A DNA stretch of 64,000 bases from Candidatus Nitrosotenuis cloacae (GCF_026768455.1 NZ_JAPPVQ010000015.1:102192-166191), one strand, 5' to 3'. Positions 25,095 through 34,050 are shown, counted from the stretch's first letter. Made by a program: numbers and translations. Notes: generated by a model from the sequence alone, not told the origin.

Positions 25095-26807
25095 ATGGTT
25101 GATTCATTAGAGTATGATCTGATTATTGTCGGATCTGGTCTTGCGGGCCTGCGTGCGGCAATTGAGGCAGCCAAGGTCAGTTCGACGCTCAAGATTGGAG
25201 TGGTATCTAAAGTTCAGGTAATGCGTTCGCATTCTGTATCGGCAGAAGGTGGCACTGCAGCAGTACTGTTTGAGGAGGAAGGCGACAACATCGAGTCGCA
25301 CATTTACGACACGGTCAAGGGAAGTGACTTTCTTGCGGACCAGGATGTCGCAGAACGATTGTGCAAGGAGATGCCGCGCGAGGTTTACCAGATGGAACAC
25401 TGGGGCATGCCGTGGTCAAGAAGAAAAGACGGGAGAATAGCGCAGAGAAACTTTGGCGGTTACAGCTATCCGCGGGCAACCTTTGCGTCTGACAAGGTCG
25501 GCTTTTTTGAAATGCAGACTCTATATGACACGTGCCAGAAATTTGACAACATTTCATTTCTCAACGAGTGGTTTGTAACAAGTATCATCCACGACGGCCA
25601 GCAGTTCATGGGAGTTACCGCAATAGAGCTTTCGTCCGGCACGTTTTACGCAATCAAGGCAAAGTCGTTGATAATCTCGACTGGTGGAGCAGGACGAATT
25701 TACAGCTTTTCAACATATGCGCTGTCATCGACACCTGACGGACTGGACATGGCATTCCGCGCAGGTCTTGCACTAAAGGACATGGAGTTCGTCCAGTTCC
25801 ACCCGACCGGAATCCTGCCTTCTGGAATCCTGATAACGGAGGGTGCAAGGGGTGAGGGCGGATACCTGCTGAACAAGGACGGGGAGAGGTTCATGAAGAA
25901 ATACGCGCCAAGCAAGATGGAACTTGCGCCAAGAGACATAGTGTCTCGCGCAATAATGTCTGAGATTAAGGAGGGCCGCGGCTTCAAGCATGAGACTGGC
26001 GTAGACTGCATGAAGCTGGACTTGCGACATGTTGGCGACGAGGTGATTCGAGAAAAGCTTGGGGCAATTCGAGAAATAAGCATCAAGTTTTCTGGAATCG
26101 ATCCGTCGGAGGAGCCACTTGACATCCGACCCGTATGCCACTATATGATGGGGGGGATACACACCAACATTGACGGCGCAACCGAACTAAAGGGCGTGTG
26201 GGCTTCAGGTGAGGCTGCATGCAACAGCGTCCACGGCGCAAACCGACTTGGGGCAAACTCCACATCAGAGTGCATCGTGTGGGGAAAGATAACCGGCGCA
26301 CTGGCAGCAAAACATGCACTAGAATCAAAGCACACATCGCAATTTCCGCATCACCTAGTCACGCTGGAGGAAAAAAGAATCTATGATGGGATATTTAGGG
26401 GCCAGGGAGAACACAACCCATACGAGGTAAGACAAGAACTCACGGACATCATGAATGACAAGGCGTATGTCTTTAGGACTGAAAGCGATCTTGTGGAGGG
26501 GCTCAAAAAGTTACAGGACCTGAGAACCAAGACGTGGAAGCATGTGGACGACAAGGCCAAGGAATACAACACAAACTTTAGCAACGTAATGGAGCTTGAT
26601 TCGATGTTCCGAGTTGCGGAGGTGGTGCTGATTGGCGCAATCAACCGACGCGAATCCAGGGGATCGCATGCAAGACTCGACTATCCGAATAGGGATGATG
26701 CAAACTTTTTACACCACACGCTAGCATACTATGATCCAAAAGGTCCAATTATGAAAAAACATCCAGTCACGATAACAAAATATCAACCAGTGGAGCGAAA
26801 ATACTAG
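25095..26807 (+). CDS. sdhA: Succinate dehydrogenase/fumarate reductase flavoprotein subunit
   Basis: A 570-residue flavoprotein. Seen: FAD-binding IVGSGLAGLRAAIEAA (about residues 11-26), SHSVSAEGGTAAV with the His that covalently carries FAD, the active-site FHPTGI and RGEGGYLLN, and RPVCHYMMGGIHTN followed by GANRLGANSTSE. It oxidises succinate to fumarate. The ATG follows a GGTG motif, with a TATA-like TTTATAAC about 40 bp upstream. First gene of sdhA-C-D-B. Gene order with sdhB last differs from the common bacterial CDAB order. Confidence 0.96.
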   Translation: MVDSLEYDLIIVGSGLAGLRAAIEAAKVSSTLKIGVVSKVQVMRSHSVSAEGGTAAVLFEEEGDNIESHIYDTVKGSDFLADQDVAERLCKEMPREVYQMEHWGMPWSRRKDGRIAQRNFGGYSYPRATFASDKVGFFEMQTLYDTCQKFDNISFLNEWFVTSIIHDGQQFMGVTAIELSSGTFYAIKAKSLIISTGGAGRIYSFSTYALSSTPDGLDMAFRAGLALKDMEFVQFHPTGILPSGILITEGARGEGGYLLNKDGERFMKKYAPSKMELAPRDIVSRAIMSEIKEGRGFKHETGVDCMKLDLRHVGDEVIREKLGAIREISIKFSGIDPSEEPLDIRPVCHYMMGGIHTNIDGATELKGVWASGEAACNSVHGANRLGANSTSECIVWGKITGALAAKHALESKHTSQFPHHLVTLEEKRIYDGIFRGQGEHNPYEVRQELTDIMNDKAYVFRTESDLVEGLKKLQDLRTKTWKHVDDKAKEYNTNFSNVMELDSMFRVAEVVLIGAINRRESRGSHARLDYPNRDDANFLHHTLAYYDPKGPIMKKHPVTITKYQPVERKY

Positions 26808-26808
26808 A

Positions 26809-27240
26809 ATGAAGCGAAGCGAGAACAAAGAAGGAATCAAGGGAATGGCCAATCCTGGCCGATATGGAATAGAGCGAGTAGCTTACTGGCTGATGAGGAT
26901 AACGGGGCTTGGCCTGCTTGCGTATTTCATCGGGCACATCTATGAGACAAGCTCCATTCTGAACGGGCGCGAGGCATGGGACGAGATGCTAAAGATGACG
27001 CAGACGACAGAGGGGCACATACTGCTCACGCTAGTCATTGGTATGTGCGTATTTCACACGGCAAACGGCATACGCGTGATGCTCGGCCACGGCGGCATCG
27101 GCGTCGGCAAGCCTGCAAGGCCTGACTATCCGTACATTCCGGCGTCTCAGAACATGAAGCACAAACTTTGCATTTACGCATCAATAGGACTTGCGGCACT
27201 GGCAATGATGTATGGACTATCGGTGCTGTTTGGTGAATAA
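26809..27240 (+). CDS. sdhC: Succinate dehydrogenase membrane anchor (SdhC)
   Basis: A 143-residue membrane protein with three hydrophobic helices. The N-terminal GRYGIERVAYWLMRITGLGL is the cytochrome b-type SdhC start. GHIYETS and FHTANGIRVMLGHGG supply histidines suitable for haem or quinone binding. ATG two bases after the sdhA stop. Together with SdhD it anchors the dehydrogenase to the membrane and passes electrons to quinone. Confidence 0.88.
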   Translation: MKRSENKEGIKGMANPGRYGIERVAYWLMRITGLGLLAYFIGHIYETSSILNGREAWDEMLKMTQTTEGHILLTLVIGMCVFHTANGIRVMLGHGGIGVGKPARPDYPYIPASQNMKHKLCIYASIGLAALAMMYGLSVLFGE

Positions 27241-27241
27241 G

Positions 27242-27589
27242 ATGCGCGAAAGCACAATTATGAAGATCCACTATGGCACTGCGCTTGGGGCAGTGGTGCT
27301 TGTTGCAGTACACATTCTGTTTAGGATCACTATGATGGATTACGGTGAATCATTGGAATATCAGAACGTTCTGGCAAACTACAAGTTTGTGCCATATGCA
27401 ATAATGCTGGAGATAATACTGGTATTGCTTTCAGTGCACGGATTCAACGGCCTGCGCGTCATACTGCTTGAGCTAAAGCAGGGACGATCATACGAAAAGG
27501 CAGTGACGTACGGATGCGTGGCTGCAATGGCCGGACTTGTTGCATACGGTTCAAGAACTATATTGATGACGAGCATGGGGATGACATAG
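27242..27589 (+). CDS. sdhD: Succinate dehydrogenase membrane anchor (SdhD)
   Basis: A 115-residue membrane protein with three hydrophobic segments and the LSVHGFNGLRVILLE helix-start motif that mirrors FHTANGIRVMLG in SdhC. This marks the pair as paralogous anchor subunits. The start ATG at 27242 lies one base after the sdhC stop; an in-frame extension back into sdhC is unlikely. Histidines at VHILF and VHGFN are possible haem or quinone ligands. Confidence 0.85.
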   Translation: MRESTIMKIHYGTALGAVVLVAVHILFRITMMDYGESLEYQNVLANYKFVPYAIMLEIILVLLSVHGFNGLRVILLELKQGRSYEKAVTYGCVAAMAGLVAYGSRTILMTSMGMT

Positions 27590-28357
27590 ATGAGTGAGAC
27601 GCAGGGAATAGCAGAAGAGCAGTCGTCAACTGAGATCTCGTCGCAGAAAACAATAACGCTAAAGATTGCAAAATATAACCCGGATCACGACTCGTCGTCA
27701 CAATTTGCAAGTTTCACGGTGCCGTATGAGAGATGGACCACAGTTCTTGACGCCATACTTGACGTCAAAAAACACCTGGATCACTCCGTGGCAGTCAGGT
27801 ACTCGTGCAGGCAGGCATCGTGCGGTTCTTGCGGGATGAAGATAAACGGCAGGCCGCGTCTTGCATGCTTTACAAAGATATCTGAATTAAACTCGGATGT
27901 GGTTACAGTCGAGCCTATGAACAACTATCCAATAGTAAGAGACTTGGTAGTTGACATGGGAAAGCTCATCACAAATCACAAAAAGATGATGCCATACGTA
28001 GTAAGGGACGATTCTGAAATAACTACCGACACAAAAGAGTTTGCCCAAACACCGGAGCAGCTTGAGGAATACATCCAGTTTGCAAACTGCATCAAGTGCG
28101 GCCTGTGCAACTCAGCATGCCCTACGATGGCAACAGACTCGTCATTTTTGGGCCCTCAGGCGCTTGCCCAGGCATATCGGTATGTCGCTGACAACCGTGA
28201 CAAGGGCAAGGACAAGAGGCTGAAAATAATCGACGAGTCTCACGGAATATGGAGATGTCATTTTGCCGGCTCTTGCAGCCAGGTGTGTCCAAAAGGAGTG
28301 GATCCTGCAATGGGAATACAGTTGCTCAGAGGATACCTTTTGGGATTTAAGAAATAA
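27590..28357 (+). CDS. sdhB: Succinate dehydrogenase iron-sulfur subunit
   Basis: A 255-residue protein with an N-terminal 2Fe-2S ferredoxin domain (CRQASCGSCGMKINGRPRLAC) and a C-terminal dicluster domain with CIKCGLCNSACP and CHFAGSCSQVCPKGVDP. Eleven cysteines are arranged for the 2Fe-2S, 4Fe-4S and 3Fe-4S relay between FAD and quinone. It begins immediately after the sdhD stop. The N-terminal 25 residues are a polar extension. The last gene of the sdh operon, it is convergent with the DUF59 gene. Confidence 0.95.
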   Translation: MSETQGIAEEQSSTEISSQKTITLKIAKYNPDHDSSSQFASFTVPYERWTTVLDAILDVKKHLDHSVAVRYSCRQASCGSCGMKINGRPRLACFTKISELNSDVVTVEPMNNYPIVRDLVVDMGKLITNHKKMMPYVVRDDSEITTDTKEFAQTPEQLEEYIQFANCIKCGLCNSACPTMATDSSFLGPQALAQAYRYVADNRDKGKDKRLKIIDESHGIWRCHFAGSCSQVCPKGVDPAMGIQLLRGYLLGFKK

Positions 28358-28358
28358 C

Positions 28359-28688
28359 TTAGGCTGTTTTTGGCTTTTTAGGGTTGGGACTGTTGTTTAC
28401 TTGGTTGTTTATCTGCTCTGCCATAAAGTGGTTTGAGACGCTGACCTTTACGTCGTCCACTCCGTCTATCTTTAACAGGTGATCATGCACATCCTGCGCT
28501 ATTTTGAAACCAAACACTGCAGGGCAAAACGGGCTGGTCAGGTGAAGATCCACTTTGACATTGGGTCCTTCGATGTCCACGTTGTCGACAAGCTCAAGAT
28601 CTGTAATTGACGTGTTTATCTCAGGATCAACTATTCCGGACAATTCGTCGAATATTTTTCGTCGCAGCTCTTGCAAATCTTGAGTCAT
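28359..28688 (-). CDS. DUF59/MIP18-family iron-sulfur assembly protein
   Basis: A 109-residue protein with the DUF59 pattern: FDELSGIVDPEINTSITDLELV, then VDLHLTSPFCPAVFGFKIAQDV with the conserved cysteine, and GVDDVKVSVS. Members (SufT, PaaD, Cia2) help insert Fe-S clusters. The start ATG at 28688 is chosen because a TATATATA at 28709-28716 lies about 25 bp upstream. Longer in-frame starts would cross that promoter. It abuts the 3' end of sdhB, an Fe-S client candidate (inference). Confidence 0.85.
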   Translation of the reverse strand: MTQDLQELRRKIFDELSGIVDPEINTSITDLELVDNVDIEGPNVKVDLHLTSPFCPAVFGFKIAQDVHDHLLKIDGVDDVKVSVSNHFMAEQINNQVNNSPNPKKPKTA

Positions 28689-28708
28689 AAACGGCAAATC
28701 GTCTATGC

Positions 28709-28716
28709 TATATATA
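28709..28716. promoter_or_regulatory. Symmetric TATA box, apparently shared by argH and the DUF59 gene
   Basis: TATATATA is self-complementary. Its midpoint lies about 25 bp from the argH ATG (28738, plus strand) and about 25 bp from the DUF59 ATG (28688, minus strand). Both genes would be leaderless from the same box read in two directions. Confidence 0.6.
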
Positions 28717-28737
28717 ACCATTATAATCCCTAGTTTG

Positions 28738-30195
28738 ATGTATCGGTCGCGTCTTGACCAGAGCCTAGACAAACACACACTAGATTATGTTTCATCAGTT
28801 TCCGACGACTCTGAGATTGCCATATATGACATCGTTGGCAGTCAGGCGCACGCAATCATGCTTTACGAAAATAAAATTCTCAATATCTCTGAAACAAAAA
28901 AGATTCTTTCGGCACTTGAAAAACTGAAAAAAGAGAAACTGATCACAGCAGACGCAGAGGACATACATGAGCTGATAGAGTCGCTGGTGGTAAAGAAAAT
29001 CGGGCTAAAGGCAGGAGGAAAGATGCACACTGCAAGATCAAGAAACGATCAGGTGGCACTTGACCTGAGGATGAAGATTCGCGACGACATCAACACGTTA
29101 TGTGCTTGTGTGGCTGATCTGATATCGACTTTGGTGTCTGTGGCAGAGAAGCACACAAACACTGCAATGCCGTTGTACACGCATCTTCAGCAGGCGCAGA
29201 TTGGCACGTTTTCACACTATCTGCTCTCGTACGCAGATGCCTTGTTCAGGGACATGGACCGGCTGTATGTAACGTACGGACGAATCAACGAATCGCCACT
29301 TGGGGCAGGACCTGTGGGAGGTACGAGCATACCGATTGACAGGAACAGCACGGCAAAGATGCTTGGATTCAAGGGGATTGTGGAAAACTCTATAGACGCC
29401 ACGAGCGGCAGGGACGTTGTCGCAGAATATGTAAGTGACGTTGCGATACTTATGACCAATTTGAGCAGGATTGCAGAGGATCTGGTGATCTGGTCCACGT
29501 CAGAATTCTCATTCGTGGAGCTCTCCGACAGGTTTTCGTCCCCATCCAGCGTGATGCCGCAGAAAAAAAACCCGGACATTTTGGAGCTGACGCGCGGAAA
29601 GGCCGCACGCGTGGTGGGAAACCTCGTGGCAGTGCTAACCACCGTCAAGGGGCTTGCATCAGGATATGGCAGAGACCTGCAGGAGATAAAGCCGTCAGTG
29701 TTTTCGTCGTCAAGAATTGCAATCTCTGCGCTTGTGGTACTCAACTCAATGTTTGCCACACTCAAGGTGAACGACCAAAAGATGAGGAGGGTCGCAGGCT
29801 CCGGCTACCTCATAGCGCTTGACATCGCAGAGTCGCTGGTAAATGAGGGGATGCCGTTTAGGACCGCGCACAAGATAGTGGGGCAGCTGGTGCAGACTGC
29901 ACATGAGTCGTCAAAGTCGCTGTCACAACTCACGCTGTCCGATGTCAAAAAATCCCTCAAGGGAAAGGAGATGGAGCCAAGGAAACTGCTCAAAATCATC
30001 TCGCTAATTGACATCAGCACGTCGCTTAGGAACAGGACGTCGCGCGGCTCTTCTGGCACGTCGGAGCAGAAACGGATGGTGCAGGACAGAAAAGCAAAGA
30101 TTCAGGCATATCGCTCAGGCATGGCAAAGAGGTCAGCCGAGGTGTCCACATCGCTGCAAAACCTGTCTTCAAAGGTCGCAACACTGGTAAAATAG
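28738..30195 (+). CDS. argH: Argininosuccinate lyase
   Basis: A 485-residue fumarase/aspartase-superfamily enzyme that splits argininosuccinate into arginine and fumarate. GGKMHTARSRNDQVALD (near residue 100) and the superfamily signature SSVMPQKKNPD (near 272) are clear. The start ATG at 28738 gives MYRSRLDQ and fits the TATA box at 28709-28716; an upstream in-frame start lies within the promoter. The stop codon directly abuts tRNA-Lys on the other strand. Confidence 0.96.
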   Translation: MYRSRLDQSLDKHTLDYVSSVSDDSEIAIYDIVGSQAHAIMLYENKILNISETKKILSALEKLKKEKLITADAEDIHELIESLVVKKIGLKAGGKMHTARSRNDQVALDLRMKIRDDINTLCACVADLISTLVSVAEKHTNTAMPLYTHLQQAQIGTFSHYLLSYADALFRDMDRLYVTYGRINESPLGAGPVGGTSIPIDRNSTAKMLGFKGIVENSIDATSGRDVVAEYVSDVAILMTNLSRIAEDLVIWSTSEFSFVELSDRFSSPSSVMPQKKNPDILELTRGKAARVVGNLVAVLTTVKGLASGYGRDLQEIKPSVFSSSRIAISALVVLNSMFATLKVNDQKMRRVAGSGYLIALDIAESLVNEGMPFRTAHKIVGQLVQTAHESSKSLSQLTLSDVKKSLKGKEMEPRKLLKIISLIDISTSLRNRTSRGSSGTSEQKRMVQDRKAKIQAYRSGMAKRSAEVSTSLQNLSSKVATLVK

Positions 30196-30269
30196 CGGGT
30201 TCGCGGGGATTCGGACCCCGGACAGCCGGATTAAAAGTCCGGTACTCTACCTGGCTGAGCTACGAACCC
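30196..30269 (-). tRNA. tRNA-Lys (TTT)
   Basis: The reverse strand folds with acceptor GGGTTCG/CGAACCC, anticodon loop CTTTTAA (anticodon TTT, Lys), T arm CGGGG-TCCGAAT-CCCCG and discriminator G. A minus-strand TATA-like AAATTATA lies about 27 bp upstream (around 30291-30303). It begins one base after the argH stop. Confidence 0.95.
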
Positions 30270-30368
30270 TCTTCAAGTTCTCCAAATCGTGTATAATTTA
30301 GCCTTTGGTTCTCCTGATCATCATGTGTTGAAAACTTTAAAAAAGGAATTTCAAACACAACATTCAGC

Positions 30369-30443
30369 GCCCTTGTAGTATAGCCCGGTCTAGAATTCGG
30401 CCCTGTCACGGCTGAGACGCGAGTTCAAATCCCGCCAAGGGCG
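30369..30443 (+). tRNA. tRNA-Asp (GTC)
   Basis: Acceptor GCCCTTG pairs CAAGGGC. The anticodon loop CTGTCAC gives GTC (Asp), T loop TTCAAAT, discriminator G. The T stem has one A-C mismatch. A TATA-like CTTTAAAAAA is about 30 bp upstream. Confidence 0.92.
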
Positions 30444-30453
30444 CCTTTCAATT

Positions 30454-31266
30454 CTATCTGTACGGTTTCATCTTTAGCTGACTTGACATCTCTTTGAGAA
30501 TCTCGTTGTTTGCAGCAGCTATGAATGATAGCCTTGTCTCGTATGACAGATCTGAGTCGAGCGGCTTGAGGTTCTGGTCCAAGATTATTCCGCCCGCCTC
30601 TCTTGCTATGATGTATCCAGCCGCCATGTCGGTTACACGAATTTTTTCTCGCAGGTCTATGTAGACATCCATCAGTCCGCGTGCAAAAAACGCAACCTCT
30701 AGCGCATTTGCTCCAAGATGCCTTGAGTGGTTAGAGTTCTCAAAAATTGGCTGAAGTCTCCTCATCAGCTTGGGTTTTGCACCAGATATATTCACCCCGA
30801 CAATTTTGTAGACCGGCTTTTCCTTGTGGACATGGATTTTTTTCTGGTTGCAGTATGCACCCTTGCCCTTGGTGGCCCAGTACATGTCACCTGACGACAG
30901 ATCTGTCACCACCCCAGCGCTGACTGATCTGAGCCGGTTCTTTGTGGCAAACGCAAGCGAGCAGCAAAAGAACGGCATACCTCGAACGGCGTTTGCAGAA
31001 CCGTCTATTGCATCCATTATCACAAATCCCTTTGGCTTTTCTGACAGCTCGACTCTGCCGCATTCCTCGCCCAAAACTGTGCACTCGAATCCTGTTTTCT
31101 TTAGATAATCAAGAACTGTTTTTTCCGCAACGATGTCTATCTTTCTTGAAATGTCGCCGCCGGCGCCAATTCCGTGGTCGCTTCCTGCAGCTTTTGTTCC
31201 TGCCAGACTTTTTACATTCTCGTATACTTGTCTTGAAGCTTCCTTGAGTACGTCTATTGGTTGCAC
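30454..31266 (-). CDS. Inositol-monophosphatase-family phosphatase (IMPase/FBPase)
   Basis: A 270-residue lithium-sensitive phosphatase-fold enzyme. GEECG, the metal-binding DAIDGSANAVRGMPFF (WDPIDGT-equivalent) and a C-terminal VTDMAAGYIIAREAGG are present. Archaeal members act on inositol-1-phosphate and often on fructose-1,6-bisphosphate, so substrate is open. The GTG start at 31266 lies about 22-25 bp after a minus-strand TATA-like TTAAATTA (31284-31293), suggesting leaderless translation. Confidence 0.87.
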   Translation of the reverse strand: MQPIDVLKEASRQVYENVKSLAGTKAAGSDHGIGAGGDISRKIDIVAEKTVLDYLKKTGFECTVLGEECGRVELSEKPKGFVIMDAIDGSANAVRGMPFFCCSLAFATKNRLRSVSAGVVTDLSSGDMYWATKGKGAYCNQKKIHVHKEKPVYKIVGVNISGAKPKLMRRLQPIFENSNHSRHLGANALEVAFFARGLMDVYIDLREKIRVTDMAAGYIIAREAGGIILDQNLKPLDSDLSYETRLSFIAAANNEILKEMSSQLKMKPYR

Positions 31267-31327
31267 GACAAATCTAAAATTTTTCGTAATTTAATCTAAG
31301 GAACGTTGAAAGCATAAATAACAAGAA

Positions 31328-32458
31328 TTGAGCTGTGCCTGTGTGAGCAGCAAGGATCAGTCGGTTGTCAGCAAGGAAGCTCTGATGTCGACAAAGTCTG
31401 GCAAGCAGATAATGAAGCAGGGCCTTTTCAAGTCAAAGGGATTTAAATTATTCAATCAGTACAAAGAGGAGGCGGAGGCAGAGTTCCCAAAATTCGCGGA
31501 TCGCTTCACAGACGATCTACTCAGGGAAATAAAGGGCGACGCCTCGCCGGCAGCAACGCAAAACGAGTTTGCCAAAGAGGTAGGCTCCTCCGAAATCACT
31601 CTGCGCGAGTCGGAGATCCCATCAATTAGATCAAAGCTTGAGGACCGTGATACGCTAAAAGACAGAGTGCTACGAATACTTAACTCTAATTTTGTAAAGA
31701 TGACGCTTCCCGTGTTTAACGCATTGTATGATGCAGCGGCACAGCATTCTGGAAACGCTGATGCGCAGATGCGCCAGGACCTAGTTGACGGCCACATAAT
31801 CGCAATCGACCTCAGCGAACCAATGGACAGGATAATGGACAAGGACGAGGACTTGGAATACCTTGACGACTACAAACTGATGAACCCCTACATACTGCGT
31901 ATTGCCCGCAAAAAGATTGCCAAGGGGGGAGAGCAGGTTCTTCAAGAGTTTGAGGACGGCTTCAAGGATGCCAGACTGGGCCAATACATTGACACCAAGC
32001 TAAAGATGCACCCAACAAAGATAACCGAAGAGCAGATGAACCAGTGCTACAAAAAATACCGTGCAGTGATGGGTACTGCGGGAAGAAATATGGCCCTTGC
32101 AGACGGCAAGCTTGGCGAGATATTCTATCTTGGAATGGCACGTGCAGCAGAGTCCGTTGGATGCGGAAACGAGATTGAGGACTCGATCAAAAACAAGTTC
32201 GTCAAGGTGCCGTCATGGCCTCTGTACTATACGCTTCTTACTGACGACGTCAAAAAGGGATTTGACTTTACCATGCGAAAGAGCGAACTGTACCTTTCTG
32301 ACGCAAGGCTGGCACTTGAGCTGCTGCCAAAAGACTTCTCGCATACAGAGTTCTTGGAGTTTCTGTTTCTGACCGTGGAACACTACAACCAGTACTGGTA
32401 CAACCAGCTAAGTAAGGCAAACATCTGGTCGGAATTTTCTGCAAATCTGCCAAAGTGA
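31328..32458 (+). CDS. Conserved-looking hypothetical protein upstream of rfcL
   Basis: A 376-residue soluble, strongly charged, mostly helical protein; I do not recognise a family. Visible: a Cys pair at the extreme N-terminus if the TTG at 31328 is used (ATG at 31385 is an alternative), an acidic patch RIMDKDEDLEYLDDYKLMNP about residue 168, and an aromatic C-terminus with VEHYNQYWYNQL. No Walker or metal motif is seen. It ends six bases before rfcL, so the two are probably co-transcribed, suggesting a DNA-related role only by association. Confidence 0.7.
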   Translation: MSCACVSSKDQSVVSKEALMSTKSGKQIMKQGLFKSKGFKLFNQYKEEAEAEFPKFADRFTDDLLREIKGDASPAATQNEFAKEVGSSEITLRESEIPSIRSKLEDRDTLKDRVLRILNSNFVKMTLPVFNALYDAAAQHSGNADAQMRQDLVDGHIIAIDLSEPMDRIMDKDEDLEYLDDYKLMNPYILRIARKKIAKGGEQVLQEFEDGFKDARLGQYIDTKLKMHPTKITEEQMNQCYKKYRAVMGTAGRNMALADGKLGEIFYLGMARAAESVGCGNEIEDSIKNKFVKVPSWPLYYTLLTDDVKKGFDFTMRKSELYLSDARLALELLPKDFSHTEFLEFLFLTVEHYNQYWYNQLSKANIWSEFSANLPK

Positions 32459-32464
32459 TCAAAC

Positions 32465-33625
32465 ATGATGTGGTCTGAAAAACACCGTCCTCAACTGATT
32501 TCAGACATGGTGGGAAACGAGGATGCACGCAAGTCGTTTGTAGAATGGCTCACAAAGTGGAAGAAGGGAACAAAACCTATTCTTCTTGTGGGGCCTCCGG
32601 GAATTGGAAAGACGACTCTTGCACATATTGCGGCAAAAGAGTTCGGGTACGATCTGGTGGGACTCAACGCAAGCGACGTGCGCAACAAGGCAAACATCAA
32701 AGAGATACTAACACCTCTGCTTGGAAACACCTCACTGCTTGGCAAAGTGCTCATCTTTGTGGATGAAGTTGATGGTATTCACGGCCGCGCAGACTTTGGA
32801 GGCGTCGAGGCGCTGATAGACATCCTAAAGGAGCCTACAGTGCCGATAATTCTTGCAGCAAACAACGACCAGTCTGATAAGATGAAGTCGATTAAAAAAA
32901 CTGCAAAGACAATCCACCTAAAGCCGCTTCCGCCTAGGTTGCTCGGGCTGTATTTGCACAAGGTTCTCAAAGACGAGGGAGGGAAGCTGAGCCCCGGCTC
33001 TATGATCAAAATCATAATGGACTCGAGGGGAGACATCAGATCCCTTCTGAACATGGCACAAGCTCATGTGACTGGATTTGAGCCGGCAACTGAAAAATCA
33101 TTTGAGACACTCGACGTGGAGGCCGCAGTAAACGCATTCTTTAAGGCAAAGTCCAGGGAGGAGGCACAAGTGGTGCTGTACTCGCTGCGAATTGATCCTA
33201 GAGAAAAGATCAACGCATTCTATTCCAGCATTGTGACTAGCAACATCACTGCGGAAGAAATGGCAAGGATGCTTGACATCATGTCAAAGGCAGACATACT
33301 GTATGGGAGAATCATGAGGACACAAGAGTGGAGACTACTTCGGTACATTGACAACATTTTGATCAATCTGTACGCAGAAAATGCCCCTATCCAGTATTCG
33401 CAGTACAACCTCTCATGGCCACTACTTAACAGGATAAGGTGGGACGGAAAGAAAATCCGTGACATGTCGTCAGTTCTTGCAAAAAGATTTCATGTGTCGC
33501 AGAGCACCATTGCAACATTCTTCTTTCCGTATGTGTTGCTCTGCATGAAGAATAAACGACTTGACCTGGGACTGAATCCGGAATACGACGAACTATTACA
33601 AAAGGAAATGGATTTGATAAGATGA
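32465..33625 (+). CDS. rfcL: Replication factor C large subunit
   Basis: A 386-residue AAA+ clamp-loader large subunit. It has Walker A GPPGIGKTT (about residues 43-51), Walker B IFVDEVDGI, the sensor region LAANNDQSDKM and a longer C-terminal collar than RfcS. It lacks the arginine-finger SRC of RfcS, as expected. A GTGAT motif ends five bases before the ATG at 32465. It partners the RfcS encoded at 10.3 kb. Its stop overlaps the next gene in ATGA. Confidence 0.94.
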   Translation: MMWSEKHRPQLISDMVGNEDARKSFVEWLTKWKKGTKPILLVGPPGIGKTTLAHIAAKEFGYDLVGLNASDVRNKANIKEILTPLLGNTSLLGKVLIFVDEVDGIHGRADFGGVEALIDILKEPTVPIILAANNDQSDKMKSIKKTAKTIHLKPLPPRLLGLYLHKVLKDEGGKLSPGSMIKIIMDSRGDIRSLLNMAQAHVTGFEPATEKSFETLDVEAAVNAFFKAKSREEAQVVLYSLRIDPREKINAFYSSIVTSNITAEEMARMLDIMSKADILYGRIMRTQEWRLLRYIDNILINLYAENAPIQYSQYNLSWPLLNRIRWDGKKIRDMSSVLAKRFHVSQSTIATFFFPYVLLCMKNKRLDLGLNPEYDELLQKEMDLIR

Positions 33626-33945
33626 GCTGGCGCAAAATTGCGATGAAGTTTCCGGGAACCTGCACCGTCTGCAACCAGAAGATCGAAGTAAATGAGATCG
33701 GCCTGTGGGCGCAGGGGCTGGGAGTAAAGCATGAAAGATGTGCAGCACCGGAGGTAAAGGAACTAAAATGCATAGTGTGCGGTGGTCCTGCAGGGTGTAC
33801 ACAATGCGAGTTCCAAGATGACTGTGACCGACAACTCGTCTCGGAACTGTGCATCTGCAAGAAATGCGGGGAATCAAGGGATCCGTTTACCGCATATCAG
33901 AACGCGGTAAAGAAGAACTTTCCACTACTGAACATCAAAACCTAA
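33622..33945 (+). CDS. Cys-rich zinc-binding protein coupled to rfcL
   Basis: A 107-residue protein with eleven cysteines: C14/C17 with H37/C40 form a first zinc-finger-like set, and C50/C53, C59/C62, C68, C77/C79 and C82 form a second cluster. The first half resembles PARP-type or Zn-ribbon modules (FPGTCTVCNQKIEVNEIGLW), but a definite family is not recognised. The ATG overlaps the rfcL stop (ATGA at 33622), so it is co-translated with the clamp loader. A nucleic-acid-binding accessory role is inference. Confidence 0.75.
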   Translation: MSWRKIAMKFPGTCTVCNQKIEVNEIGLWAQGLGVKHERCAAPEVKELKCIVCGGPAGCTQCEFQDDCDRQLVSELCICKKCGESRDPFTAYQNAVKKNFPLLNIKT

Positions 33946-34050
33946 CTTGGCGTAAAAACCTGCGTCATGGCAGATCTTTGATATTTCAAAGCAAGCTCAT
34001 TCATTATGATCAGATTAGATCATATCAAACCTAGCCATGGATGATCACTA

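Noticed and set aside
33946..34050. Box C/D-type small RNA between the zinc protein and the histidine kinase
   Set aside because: No paired C (RTGATGA) and D (CTGA) boxes at suitable distance; only two short inverted repeats are visible.
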